Notes: generated from the letters alone by a model not told the origin. Counted from the stretch's first letter, positions 23,521 to 36,428 are shown. The stretch: 64,000 nucleotides of DNA from Daphnia pulex (GCF_021134715.1 NC_060022.1:2237001-2301000); one strand, 5' to 3'. Made by a program: numbers and translations.

Positions 23521-25263
23521 TTACCATAATTCTTTGTCACTATTTCTCGGAGATACCTTCGGAAAGATCGGCATTGAAGATCGTAGAATCTCGCGCCGGA
23601 AGTACTCGACAGCCTTTCGTAGTCCAGCATCCAGTGAAATCTATGGGAACATTGAACACCGATTTTAAATAAGGCTGTATTGACACTAAAAGTTAAAAGT
23701 ACCTTTGGTTCCCAGTTTAAATATTTTTTAGCTCTAGTGATATCAGGTCTTCTCCTTTGGGGATCATCTTCAACTGCAGGAAGATAACGTATCGAGCTAT
23801 CCGCACCGTTGACGATAGATTTTATTATCTGTGCAAATTCTGGGTGAAAGTAATACTTTATTACTGAAGATTTTATTCTCTTTTTTAAATGTTTTGGCTT
23901 AATATCACTATATACCATCGATAGTGTGTTCGACGGGGTTGCCCAAGTTAATCGGCAATGTGTACGATGAATTCATCAAAGCAACAAGGCCATCTACTAA
24001 ATCCGATACGTATTGAAAAGAGCGAGTTTGTTTTCCGTGGCCGTAAATCTTAGTTATTGTGAAAACATTAGCTTCCTAATAATATGCTGAACATTGAGGC
24101 ATGAATGATACTTACAGTTATGCTTTCGTTTTGTAATGCTTGCAGTATAAAGTTCGAGACTACTCTTCCATCGTTCATGTGCATTCTAGGTCCATAGGTA
24201 TTAAAAATACGGGCAACTCTGACTTGTACTTTTTCTTGTTTGGCATAAGCATAGCTTAAAGTCTCTGCTACCCGTTTTCCCTCATCATAACAAGCTCTAG
24301 GACCTATACGGGTAATTCAGTTATAAAATTTGGGCAGCAAAATCTAAAACAAGGTAATTACCTATAGGATTCACGTGGCCCCAGTAAGACTCAGACTGAG
24401 GATGAATTTCTGGATCACCGTAGACTTCTGAGGTACTTGCAATAAGTATTCTGGCGTTTACACGTCTGGCTAAACCTGAAAAAGGCGAAGAAAACATTAA
24501 ATCTTGACATTTTTTAACCAAGACTTGAATTCAATTTCTTACCTAACATATTTATAGTACCAACAGTATTGGTTTTAATAGTTTTCACTGGATTGAGCAT
24601 ATAATGTGGAGGGCTGGCTGGTGACGCTAAATGGTAAATTTCATCAACTTCAATGAGCAATGGGTTGACTATATCGTGATGGATGAGTTCGAAATTTCCG
24701 TGCCCGATCCAATGTTCGACATTTCTCTTTCGTCCAGTAAAAAAATTGTCGACAACAATAACTTCATGTCCTTCTCTCATGAGGTAATCAACCAGGTGGG
24801 AACCAACAAATCCAGCTCCTCCAGTTACCTATTATTATAAATAAGTGTAAAAGGTTAAAAAAAAGTGGGTTTTTAAATTTCAAAATAATGTTTTTTTTAT
24901 TACTAGAATTCTTTTCCTGTCCTTGTAGTTTAAAAATTTTATATTAGGAAAAGTCTTTGGAACTCTGAATTCTGCTTGTTCCAAACTAATCTCTAATTCA
25001 CTGATTTTGTTCTTAAGTAAATTTATTTCATTGAAGACATCTCTTTGATTTTTAATTGACTTCTCTTCTTTTTTGGATTTGGATTCCAAATTATAGTTAA
25101 GAATTGGTTGAAGTAAGTGGTATCCAGCTGTATGAAAAAAACAACTGTGGGACTGTTAAATTTAATTGATTTAAATTAGCTTACCAAGCAAGCAGAATAA
25201 CAGAAGACATATGGTGGTAACACGTTGGTGTTTACTAGCAAAGTTGTAGATTGAATATCTCAT
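23521..25263 (-). CDS. UXS1: UDP-glucuronate decarboxylase (UDP-xylose synthase)
   Basis: UXS1 converts UDP-glucuronate to UDP-xylose in the Golgi or ER lumen, feeding the linker of proteoglycan glycosaminoglycans. Exons, minus strand: 25263-25195, 25127-24904, 24838-24543, 24475-24362, 24303-24116, 24048-23916, 23839-23703, 23640-23521; 1281 nt (426 aa). Seen: an N-terminal signal anchor ([14 protein letters not shown]), a coiled stem, the Rossmann motif [53 protein letters not shown], the catalytic Tyr-Lys of [31 protein letters not shown] and [14 protein letters not shown]. All catalytic residues are present, so it should be active. Confidence 0.95.
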
Positions 25264-26081
25264 TCTTTGATAGGCAGCATCAATATAGTGAACACTTAGA
25301 TTGAAACTGTGAAGGAGTCTATAGAAACCAACAATAAACAAAGGTCAGTGATATTAAGGTCAATGGTTCAACATATAATATGATGGTGAAATTATAAGAA
25401 AATTAATGTTAATGAAATTACTTCTTGTTTTCTTGGGCCAACAACACCTCAATGACAGATACCTGAATTAATTGTTTCTGATTTCACTGAAGATGGAAAA
25501 TGTTTTCATCGCTTCAAGGGAAATAGGCAATAAAAATGAGACGACTATCTGACGATTGTCGTGTTATAAAATATTTGATGACACAGGACGCTATTTTATA
25601 GGTCTAATACATAGCAAATCGAGCCGCTCTGTGAATACGTTAAAGTGATATCACAAGATAGTTGACAATTGTAAATTCACAAAGTTTTCAAGATTTTACA
25701 GATTTGGAACGAATTTAACTCCACCCAATACGTAACGGTACATCATTTCTTTAATCACGTGAATAATTTTCTGACCGAAGGCGGTCAAACGCATATCCTT
25801 TAGGAATGAAGATCTTCAAGTTTGTAAACACAAGACTATATAATCGATGTAGAAGACGAGCGCCGAGTTTTTATCGATTTACCGTTGATTATCGTGGAAA
25901 GAAGAAACCGCCCCTAACCAAAAAAAATATAAAAACCGTTAGCAGACGATGTATGTTAGGAGAAATCCAATATTTTTTGTGTCATTCCACTAATGTAACA
26001 GGCGACACTGAAAGCGCAGAAACGTTTGAAATTTTTCCATTCCTTTAAATCGCGAACACAAGTTCCGTTCCGATTAGAAGA

Positions 26082-29000
26082 ATGTCGAAATTCAGCTTAT
26101 TTAAATGTTACTTTAAAGGAAAACCATCCATTCTAGTGCTTGTGTTTTTAAGTTATTTCTTACATCTTGGCTTTTGCCAAGATCTAATGTCTGGAACTCC
26201 AGACAGTGAATACGATGAGAAAGCTCTTAATACGCATCGGCTTGACAATCTTAACTTATTATTGTACACTTTTTTGCTCATCCTCACTGTTGTTACAATA
26301 TGGATGTTCAAACATAGAAGATTAAGGTTCCTGCACGAAACAGGTCTTGCTGTAATTTATGGTATGTTGGAAAGAAACCTTGGCTTTTCACAGATTTCAA
26401 TATTTTATATATATTTTATTTTGAATACAGGCTTAGTTGTTGGAGCCATTATTCGTTATACAGGTCCAATTACTGAACCGAGGATTATTCCTGTGGTACC
26501 AGCTACAGGAATTCATTACAACCATTCAGTTCCTCCTGATATCTTGTGGCTTCAGCTTTCTAATAAAAGAATGTCATCCAAAGCTTCAGCCACCTATCTC
26601 AACAACCATACATTTGTTTATACTTTCAGAGGAGAAATTGATAATACTTCTCTTAACGAAATTGATCAAAAGGTACAGATTTAATCTCTTTGTTAAAAAG
26701 GAAATGTTAGGGTAAAATAAGAAAAAGAAAAATCAGAAATTTATTTTTTTTCATTTTAGGCTACCTTTGACCCTGAAGTTTTCTTCAATTTACTTCTACC
26801 ACCCATTATTTTCCATGCTGCATACAGTCTGAAAAGGGTAATTCAGTTAATTTTTCTTATTGCTAATTAATAATTCTTATTGAAGTAATCTTATATCTTG
26901 TTTTCTTTTCTTGATGTAATAATTGTCTTCATTAAATTTCATGTACTAATAATATGTTTGTCTCTTATTTTATAATCCAGAAATATTTTTTCAAAAACCT
27001 TGGTGCAATCTTTACATTTGCTTTCATCGGAACTACGGTTACTGCTTTTGTTACCGGGTAAGTACGTTTAGTTTTCTACTTCGATAGATCGATACATTGA
27101 AAGAATAACTAAACTTAAACAATCACTATAGGTCTCTGATTTGGGGATTCATACAAATTTTCCCATATCTAGCCAAAGATTTTTCCTTTTTGGACACGTT
27201 ATACTTTGGTGCTGTCATTTCGGCTACGGATCCAGTCACTATTCTTGCCATTTTCTCTGAATTACATGTCGATGTCAATCTTTACGCTCTTGTTTTTGGT
27301 GAAAGTGTCTTGAACGACGCTATCGCTATCGTTTTAACCAGGTTTGTCTAAATTCTTATTGAAAATTAAAGTGTTTCATTAATTATTCGTTTTCTTATTG
27401 CACAGAGCTATTCAAAGTTATGCCGAAAAGTATAATCCTAATCATGGCGGTTTCGAGATGGTGGCTTTTTTCCAGGCTGTTGGCGAGTTTTTACTCATTT
27501 TTACTTCGTCACTTGTTCTGGGATCTACACTTGGAATTGCAACTGCTCTTGTAAGATAACACAAATTTCTAAGGAAAATTTTTAATTCGCAAAATCTTTA
27601 TTTCTTTAATGTAGTTGACCAAATTCACCCGTATTCGCGATTTTCCTTTGTTGGAAACTTGTCTTTTCGTTCTGATGTCATACACCACTTTCCTAATAGC
27701 AGAAGCTACTGATCTGACCGGTAAGGACATGATGGAACTTTATAAAGCTTATAGTTTTTGAGTTAACAGAGCGTGATCTGATTACATTTTCTTTATTTAG
27801 GCATAGTGTCAGTCTTGTTCTGTGGGATGTGTCAAGCGCATTACACTTATAATAATTTGTCGGATGATTCACGTGTCCGAACCAAATCCTTTTTCGAACT
27901 ATTAAACTTCTTGGCCGAAAATTTCATCTTTTCATACATTGGTGTATCTATGTTTACTTTCCCCAAACATCATTTTGATGTCGCATTCATTTGCATTTCA
28001 TTTGTAAGTTGATTTATTGATTTAATTGTTTTAATATTCTCTAACTATATTTCCTGGTAATTCCAGATTGCCGTGGCTTTAGGTAGAGCGGCCAACATCT
28101 ATCCATTGTCTTTCTTACTGAATTTCGGAAGAAAACCTAAAATAAGTCGAAATTTTCAACACGTTCTCTTCTTCTCCGGTAAGAATTGATTTTCCATAAA
28201 TTTTAAACCAGCTTTTACTCAACCATGATTGATGTCAAGGAATGCGTGGAGCCATGGCTTTTGCATTGGCAATTCGTAACACGATGTCCAAAGCTCGACA
28301 AACTTTTCTAACAACGACTAGTCTGATAGTTATTGGATCCGTCATTTTTGTGGGTGGATCTGTAACCCCTCTTTTGACTTGCTTTGGAATACCGTGAGTG
28401 CTCTTTTTTCTTAAAATCCAGCGAAATAATAAATTTTTACCTGACGAAAATATATATTAATTCCAGTGTGGGCGTTGATGAAGAAGCAGACCACGCAGCT
28501 TTGCCTGGAACACCACACAGAGTAATTGATATTTCTATTTTCATTATTTGTTTGCGTTTTGCTTTTCGGTTACCAGCTTTTACGCTTGTTAAATTGCTTT
28601 TTAAACAAAATGTGCTTGATTGGTGGTGTCATTGGCTTATGTATAATCCTGCTTGCTATCCCTGGCGTCGGTTTTTTTATTAATTTATTTTGTTTCTTGG
28701 TTGGCCAATTCCTTACTGCTTGTTGCTCGGCTTTTTCTCTCCCTGTAAAAATCCCGCAGAATTACGGTTCCATAGCGCTGCAAACCCCGGTAACAATGAC
28801 CACTACCCTTCACATAAGAACATTTTCCTTTTAACGTACACTGTCCCATTTACTTTTTAATCATTTACAGGGTGGAGACTCGGCCGAAGGCGCAATAGAG
28901 CCTTCCCGATCCGGTAGCCAGTCGGAGAAATCTTGGCTGGCTCGCATTTGGGGAGGTTTTGACACCAAGTACATGAAACCTTTGCTTACGCACAGCAAGC

Positions 29001-30029
29001 CAACCCTTATTGACACGTTACCCCCTTGCTGTCTTCCAGTAGCACGGATGCTGACCACTTCTGAACAGTTGAATCAGGCAAGTTGTTTTTAAGATCTCTT
29101 GCTCATATTTTAATGTGTGTGTGTATCGGAAATTCAATTTCGGATGTTATAGGGAAGCGGAGCTCATGGTGATTCAGATATTGAACTATGTATTGACGAT
29201 ACCGATAGTGTAAGGTCAAGCGGACCGCGTGCTTTTGCTTCCACGCAGCCAGGATTCCAACGAGTAAGTGTATATTAAAAATATGCTAGAGGTAAAATGT
29301 GACATTAAGAGGATGAAAGCGGTTGATTCCGTACCATTCGTGAGAAAATCGTAACCTTGCACCGTTCCAATTGCACCACACTTGGTAGAATTGTAAACCC
29401 ATGCACGACGGTTTTATTTTTAAATCACAATTTCATATTTGACGTTATTGATTACGAGAATTCTTGGCGTTCTAAGCACGGTTACCACCTAGTTATTTGC
29501 AGTTTATCTTCACTGTTAAGTTTAGTATATTTATTTTTTTGACTGAGCCGTCCATTAGTATTTCTATATTCGCCTTTTTTTGTTCTCTCTCTCTATTTTT
29601 GTTTCTTCTTACATTATCTTTGAATTTTTTTTTTAATTTCATTATGTTTCTTTGTTTTTCAGTTTCTTTAGTGATTCGTTCCTGTGGAGTATTTCGTTTC
29701 GCCCAACACCATTTTTATTCACTTCTTTTGTAGAGGTTTTAGACGGGTATTTTGTGACTTGCCTTTCCCCATCACTTATTCTTAACTGTGACATTTAAAA
29801 GTATTGGCCTTCAACTTTGTATTATCATTTAAATTGATTGGCCAGATGAGGTTAGTTTGATTTTCCCCCTTTGCTTGATTGTTTTCTCCCATGAAAGGTT
29901 TATTTCGTCAACGATAGAAAGATGGCTGTGGACGACGAGGAACGGCATTTGTTCTATCCAATTGTTTCGCCAGAGGCCCTATCGTGTGATTCACTAGGCA
30001 ACAAACTTTTGCCTGGTTCGAGTGTGTGA
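26082..30029 (+). CDS. Endosomal Na+/H+ exchanger, NHE6/7/9 type
   Basis: SLC9A6/7/9 proteins exchange Na+ or K+ for H+ across endosome and trans-Golgi membranes and set luminal pH. 15 exons: 26082-26361, 26431-26672, 26760-26837, 26981-27057, 27132-27341, 27406-27550, 27615-27720, 27801-28003, 28067-28178, 28240-28393, 28467-28521, 28760-28789, 28871-29077, 29153-29263, 29898-30029; 2142 nt (713 aa). Seen: a signal-like first helix, [47 protein letters not shown], the ion-binding [31 protein letters not shown] and the tail [19 protein letters not shown] that marks the endosomal subgroup. Intron 13 starts with GC (29078). Exon 12 is only 30 nt and may be alternative. Confidence 0.92.
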
Positions 30030-30406
30030 AACAAATTTGAAATAATTTGTGCATGTCTCTGTATTTCCCATTATTTTCTTTTTCCCTAACCCTTCTGAAA
30101 TTCCTTTCCATTAAATATGCGCTCAAATCGTCGGCAAGAAATTGGTGGAGGAAGAAGAAAAAGAAATCAACTTTTGTCATCGGCATTCCGAGAAGGCATG
30201 CCGGCGAATATCTTAGCGTCTAGTCCCAAGAGATGTTATCCTCTTCTGTTTTAAATGATCTATTTCTGTTCCACATTTACCCTTATAATTTTGTTTTGTT
30301 TTCCCGCCTGCATATCTTTCATGACAAAAAAAAATTACGCATCAGTGTATAAAATAGGGCAAACTCTTGTTTTTATTTAATATCATTTGGTGTTAATTGA
30401 AAAACA

Positions 30407-30412
30407 AATAAA
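30407..30412 (+). terminator. Poly(A) signal of the exchanger gene
   Basis: AATAAA about 380 nt after the stop of the endosomal exchanger. Confidence 0.5.
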
Positions 30413-30862
30413 GGTGCCATGAATAATTATTCTATCTGTATGTATTTTATTTCAAACCATTATAGTTACTAACTTGGATGTTGATCACCGTAAAAAAAGA
30501 AACTTTAATCCAAAAAGTAAACTATGTAACAATGTAAAGAATTTTACCAGCACCGCTAGATGCCATTGGAATCAGTTTGTTTTGAATATTCCTTTAGAAC
30601 AGTTTTGCTAGTGCTAGTGCAATGAGTGCATCTAGCTAACTTCTGGATTACTTCTGAAAACAATTTCACCGTAACATTTTCAAGTAAGTTTTATGTGAAC
30701 ATACGTTTTATTATTATTATTATAATGACTATAGCATTAGCATGGCTTTCAGCTGTCAGAAGAAAGCAGTTTCAGTTATATTTACTTTACACAATTCCAA
30801 AGACATTTATTGGCAGTTAAAGTAAGATAACTATGTGTGATAATATATCGTATATTTTGTTG

Positions 30863-31698
30863 CAACAAAGCTCACTTGTTAGATTTTTTTATAATTTGCT
30901 TTTGTATTGGCTACTTCCGGTTTCTAAATTAGTCAGTAGTTCAGTAAATAACCTAATATTCGTTCGACGAACAAACGAACCACATATTCGTGATCCTCGT
31001 CAAATTTTTGGTAAAGTTCATGTTTTTTATTGTACGTACGCGTACTTCCGGTTTCGAGAATTATCCTGAACTTACTATTACGTGAGTATCAAAGTTATTT
31101 GCCTTCGTTTGTTAGTTCTTTCTTTCAACTGTCAACGAGCTAGAGCGGACATTGTTTTCATGTATTTATTTTTTCTGACGCTAGACGGCTTAGCCTTTGA
31201 TCATTTTCCACTCAGTTTAGTTACGTTTACTTTGCACATCTCTGGAGAAATTTCTCGCTGCTACTACAAAGAAATTTTGGGTGATAGCTGTCAGTTTCTC
31301 TTTCAGCAACAAAGCTCACTTGTTAGATTTGTAATAATGTGGTTTTTTTTTCTACTTCCGGTTTTCTCATTTCTGCCAGTAGTTTAGTAAATATTCATCT
31401 GACACACAAAAGAACCACATATTCGTGATCCTCGTCAAATTTGTGGTAAAGTTCATGTTTCTTTTTGTACGTACGCATACTTCCGGTTTTAAAAGTTTTC
31501 CTGAACTATAGTTCAGGAAAAATCTCGATTTTGATCAAATTCTGGATTTCGTTTAAATTACACCTAATCGACTCCAAATTTCACGGAGATCACGAATATT
31601 TGGTTTATTTGGTCGACATATCAATGATTAAGGCGCTATCACTTACTTCCGGTATACTTCCGGAAAATTTGCATGAAACTAGCAAGTGAGCTTTGTTC
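30863..31698. mobile_element. Non-autonomous TIR element with internal duplication
   Basis: CAACAAAGCTCACTTGTTAG occurs at 30863 and again at 31307 in direct orientation. Its inverse, CTAGCAAGTGAGCTTTGTTC, ends at 31698. Blocks 30863-31074 and 31307-31508 are also similar along their length (CACATATTCGTGATCCTCGT, GTAAAGTTCATGTTT, GTACGTACGC). Several ACTTCCGG motifs recur. There is no transposase open frame. This fits a MITE-like DNA element of about 390 nt (31307-31698) with a partial second copy in tandem. The superfamily is not clear, and I could not define a target duplication. Confidence 0.55.
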
Positions 31699-33059
31699 TC
31701 TGTACAGTTCTAAGGATGGAATGCTAGGTTTTAGCAAACAAAAATGGGCTTTTCAAGATGTTTGAGTGTGTCTTAAAACCAGTCCTTCAAATACTGAGTT
31801 TTGAGAGGTGTCCAATAGATGGCGTGTTGATTGTGTCTGTTATGGGCTTATGGCCGTTTGCTGTCAAAATTTAAGCTATCTTTTCTTCGAACATTACCAA
31901 TGAATTCATAGGTAAATTCGAGTGATTTCGTTTGTAAATTGTCGGCGATGTGTTCTATTCTGTTTACATGTTGGATAACCTTAATTTTTCTCATCAACTT
32001 ACAGGAGGAAACGTGTATGATGTAAGTGTCGTGCAGCCTACTGGCATGATAAAGGAACTATTTTCTTTTACTGAATGTGCCATCGAAATGATGCAGGTAA
32101 CAACCAACACTAGCTTTATTACATTATTGGTGAAACATGGACTTGCTAGATCACCAACCCCAGCATAGACCAATCTCTCATTTCATCTTCTCGAGAGAAG
32201 ATTGGATATAGCTGATCTGTGGTATCATGTGTAAGTTCACTTGTCATGTCACTGAACTTTCTTTGTTGCAGTCTAATAAGTATTTAAAGTATTGATATGC
32301 ACTTATGTAATGTTTAAGAGACAATTTTGTGTGTATACTGATAACTGTTTAATTATTCTTTTAGATCATAGATTTTAAGCACATTGATAACACAAATTAT
32401 AAACAAGGTGACTTATTTTTCTTTTTTTATTTACAGGTTCTTAAACTCCAGGTTTCTAAATTGGCATGACAGACTTTATGAGAAGTAATGTCCTTTAATT
32501 CAAGAAAGTCAACAAGGTCCCTTGTTTGCTAACCCAATGGCTGCTACCCTTGAATCTCCCTTTTTAATTCCTTACACGGGCCCATCTTTATTTAAGGTAT
32601 TGCTTATTCTGTTGCTACAATATTGTTTGAATATTAAATTGCCATTCAAGTTCATTCTGCTTACAGGGTAATCCTACGCTACTTGTCATGGACTTCATCC
32701 ACTAGTGAAAACCGACGAGAGAATGCTGTAATCCAAGACTGATAAATTGTGTAGTTAGATTAAATTACAAGTGCATTTCTGGGCTCCCTTCTTTTCTGTG
32801 GCCCCGTTTCCCTAACTAACCACTAACCAACGCCCGCCGGTGGTCACTCACCCGCTGTGAAACCAGGAGGAGGGGAGGGCTCTGGTCGAACGGGGACTTG
32901 GAAGGCGCATGATCCAATGAAAACTTTTGGAGGGTCATGAGTCTAACCCGGAAGCCTAGTATGACTACATCTCCCCGGAAAAACTTGCCTCGTACTTCTC
33001 TCTTCTTCTCGGTCCAGATACTTATCTCTGGGGGCCGTAGACATGTCCTATAACAGCAT
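31699..33059. other. Intergenic with splice-like open stretch
   Basis: A short open segment (about 32005-32096, TGGNVYDVSVVQPTG) is bordered by an AG acceptor and a GTAAC donor, and further AG-bordered pieces follow near 32274 and 32438. No protein family is recognised. It could be a non-coding transcript or a relic. The minus-strand open frame at 32816-33139 runs into the foldback arm and is not supported as a gene. Confidence 0.3.
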
Positions 33060-33492
33060 GTGCGAGTTAAACAATGCAACCCACTACCCAATGAAACAAA
33101 AAGCCATGGTTTAGTTTTGCGGAAATCTGCGTCAGTCAAGTTACAAATTTTTCTAATTCAACAACTCGCGTAGAATTTTGCATCTAGTCTATTAGTGCAA
33201 ATCGCGATTCTATGTGTTTGGTAGTTAAGAAAATGGTTGTTTAAAAAACAAACAATGGGATGTTCTGAAGCCAAAAAAAACTCACCATTGTTTGTTTTTT
33301 AAACAACCATCTTTTTAACTACCAAACACATAGGATCGCTATTTGCACCAGTAGACTAGATGCAAAATTCGACAGAAGTTGTTGAGTTCGAAAAATTTGT
33401 AACTTGACTGACGCAGATTTCCGCAAAACTAAACCATCGCTTTTTGTCTCATTGCCGCAGCGGTGGTGGCGGGTTGCGTTTAACTCGTACAG
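33060..33492. repeat. Long foldback: two arms of about 200 nt, 26-nt loop
   Basis: Arm 33060-33258 is nearly the reverse complement of arm 33285-33492. The innermost 22 nt are perfect (TTGTTTAAAAAACAAACAAT and its inverse). Conserved runs further out include GGAAATCTGCGTCAGTCAAG with its inverse near 33402, and GTTTAACTCG near 33478. A few mismatches and small gaps accumulate outward. It could be a foldback transposon, a MITE, or a template for hairpin-derived small RNA. Confidence 0.85.
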
Positions 33493-34069
33493 AAGAAAAA
33501 CGTTTTGAACCGGACGCTCTGTTTATTGAATTTTTGAACATTTTAAAAAGAAAATAAAATTGGTTCATATAATATATTTATTTTTATTTATTATAGATAT
33601 TACATGGTTAAGGTTTAATATTGGTTTATAGGGTTAAGGGTATAAATTTAAGGGATGGTAGGTGTATGTTTTCGGGATTTGAAGGATTAGAAGGTTTATG
33701 TTTATGGGGGTTGGAGATTAATTGGTAGGGATACATTTGTAGCGTTATAGATTAACTGAATTTTTATCCCAACAAGAAATATCCTCCCTCCCCCATCCAT
33801 CCTCCACTTTCCTTTCCCAATCCCGGAAACATGTTTATTATTTGTTGACATAAACATCCCATATTTGTTTTTGTTGCTTCTGAACTTATTAACGGTAAAC
33901 TGCATAGTCACAATGACAATTTAACAATATAATGATGCAATTTCGGTAACACGAAACCAGCACCAAGGAACGGCCAATTGAATTTGATGTAGAAAGCTCT
34001 TTCACCAGCAGCACCGCTGCAACAACGTGCTACATCGGACTGCAACTACGCGAACAAAAATGCCAAACC
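33493..34069. other. Intergenic, nothing recognised
   Basis: AT-rich DNA after the foldback. The open frame at 33702-33911 (minus) has low-complexity composition and no recognisable domain. Confidence 0.35.
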
Positions 34070-35215
34070 TATAACCATAATGAAATGAATTAATCTTCAG
34101 CATCAATGGAAATGCTGTCAATGAAAAGACGAATAAATGTCACTTTATGTTATTTACAGGAGTTAAAGCCCTCAGCTGGCTGCGTCAAATCCATGTGTAA
34201 GTTGGGCAGCAACAAAGAAGCTCAAACTCCACCAGGGTGTTAATCCTATTTTCAAAAAACACAATTACTATCAAGCAACAATTTCTCAAATGACTAAACA
34301 AAAATGATCAAAGTTAAGTTATACCACGAAATCCTTCAGAATAAATGTTGCAAAGGAATGTACAGTTGGCAAGCTTTTCCAAGGTTCAATTTCTACAACT
34401 TAAATAGGTTGAAGAGATAGGCACCAACTAAATCTGTAGTCTCACAGTTAGAAAGTTGAACATTATATTTACCTGAATTGTTCTGAAGTGTTTCTGACAA
34501 ACGTGAAGCTGGTACAGGAAAAAGAGACGACTTGGCAAAATGTTCAGCTGCTCAGGCCACATGATCAGATGAAATTGCCATGTAGAAATTATAGGCTGTT
34601 GCTTGTTAGTTGCAACAGCAACTACATAAACCTTTAACCAAAATGAAATGAAATTAATCTTTTAAATAATCAAATAATCAATAAAAAATAATCAAATATC
34701 ATTCAACTAAGCAATCCAACTGAATTACTTTTAAAAATATTACACGGAAATCGACAGTTGGCAAGCTTAAGAAAGAGTCTTAACTGAAAAGTCAACAGAA
34801 ATAAAGCAAAGAACTAGTCATCAACAAAGTAAATGTGTAGCCTTACTTTAAAAAAGTTTTCCAACATAAGTACTTCAATGCCTGTGACGAAAGCTACAAC
34901 TGGTACAGGTAGCAAGCCTGCAACTGCAAGAGGAACACCTTTCGCCAGCTAGCTGCAACAAATCCATGTGCACATTGGACTGCAATGAAGAAGCTCAGAC
35001 TTCACCAGGCTGTTAATAGAAAAATAAAAACTCAATTACTATCAGAAAAAAGGTCTTTAAATAAATTTGTGTAACCTTAGGGCTAAAATTTTGATCAATA
35101 AAATCACTAACTGTTCTGAAGTATTTCTGCATGTGACGAATCGTACACCCGGTACATGCAACAAGAGACGACATTTTGGAAAAATGTAGAGCTGTTTCAG
35201 GCCACATGATCATTG
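34070..35215. repeat. Diverged tandem duplication, unit about 0.55-0.77 kb
   Basis: Pairs of matching blocks occur in the same order. They include ATGAAATGAATTAATCTTCA (34079) with AATGAAATGAAATTAATCTT (34640), and the AAATCCATGTG...AAGAAGCTCA...CACCAGG block at 34190 and 34960. The CTGTTCTGAAGT...CAGGCCACATGATCA block occurs near 34485 and 35110, and CAGTTGGCAAGCTT near 34362 and 34754. Stops interrupt all frames. Origin unknown; it may be a decayed gene or transposon. Confidence 0.5.
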
Positions 35216-36428
35216 CCACGAACAAGATAAGCAAACCGAGAATACCTAGCTTCAGCAGTAACTTTAACTTGAAACTGCAGTTGAATGACCAAATTCACTT
35301 CATCACTCATCAGGTACTTGTTCTTCAATTAGGATAAAACCTACGAGCTACGGCAGATGTGCATTTTTTTAAAAGAAACTTCGAATTTGTCATTTGGGAA
35401 GCAGCAGCCTGCTGTGCAGAGTGCAGACGAACTTTCGTAAGAACGTAGAAACTATGAAGCACTGTTGCCAACTTATGAACTTATGAAGCTGGATCTCCGG
35501 AAGGCGGCCGCAGCGGCCGCTTTAAAAAGAATTAAGAAGTTTAAAAAATATGTTGTTAGATATGAACTTATGAATAATTAATCTGAAAAAATACACAAAC
35601 ACTCACTCACTTTGTGGTGCATTCACACCTGTAAACCAACCAAACACCAATGACACAAGACAAGAACAAGAGTAACAATACGAGACTCAAAACTTATTTT
35701 TCAACTTACAATTATACAATTTAATTAATAGCTAAGCTAAGTTCTTCTTGTGAATCTTGTCTCAAGTCTTTATAGTCATTCATCATTATGGGACTGAAGG
35801 ACTGGCAACATCCAACAGAGTTTAAATCAGCTGATCGTCTTCATTTGTTTGCCCTGAAGAAAAAAACATGGCCGCGGTCACACTAACCTAACGTTCAAGA
35901 CAGTAATTTAAAGACGGCGTTTTGAGTCTTATCACGTCGGTATCCTAATAGACTCTTGTTTTGTTCTTCAACCAGAACTGTCGTTGCTTGTGTGTAATGA
36001 TTTTATTTAATTACTTTCGGCATCGGTCTGAAAAGAAAGATTAAGGGTTTGATGCGGTGGCTAGCTCTCGTTAGGCTGAAACTGCTCGCCTGTTTTCTGA
36101 CTTTTCAGTTAGTATACAGTTTCTTGATTAAAATGCACAATTCCCAGTTAACGAATGCGTCGTTAACTATCGCGTTTTTCGATTGGAAAGTGCAACAAAC
36201 TAGCTATTTAATTCTCTTTTCATTTGTGTTCCTTTGTTTGTCCTGCTTTTGGAGACATTTTGATATTTTATTAAATTTTTTTACAGTGAAATGATTCAAG
36301 AAATTTAACATTTACTGTGCATACCATGGACCAGCCATCAATACATTTCTTTGTTTTTGAATTTCTGAAACTGTTTTCATTTTCATGTGATAAAACAAGT
36401 CAATTTGCATATCTAGACAGACTGTCAG
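35216..36428. other. Intergenic downstream of the TMEM272-like gene
   Basis: No supported gene. Noted items are a GC-rich palindrome at 35504-35520 and leucine-rich open frames at 36049-36517, which overlap or abut the 3' end of the TMEM272-like gene and look incidental. Confidence 0.35.
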
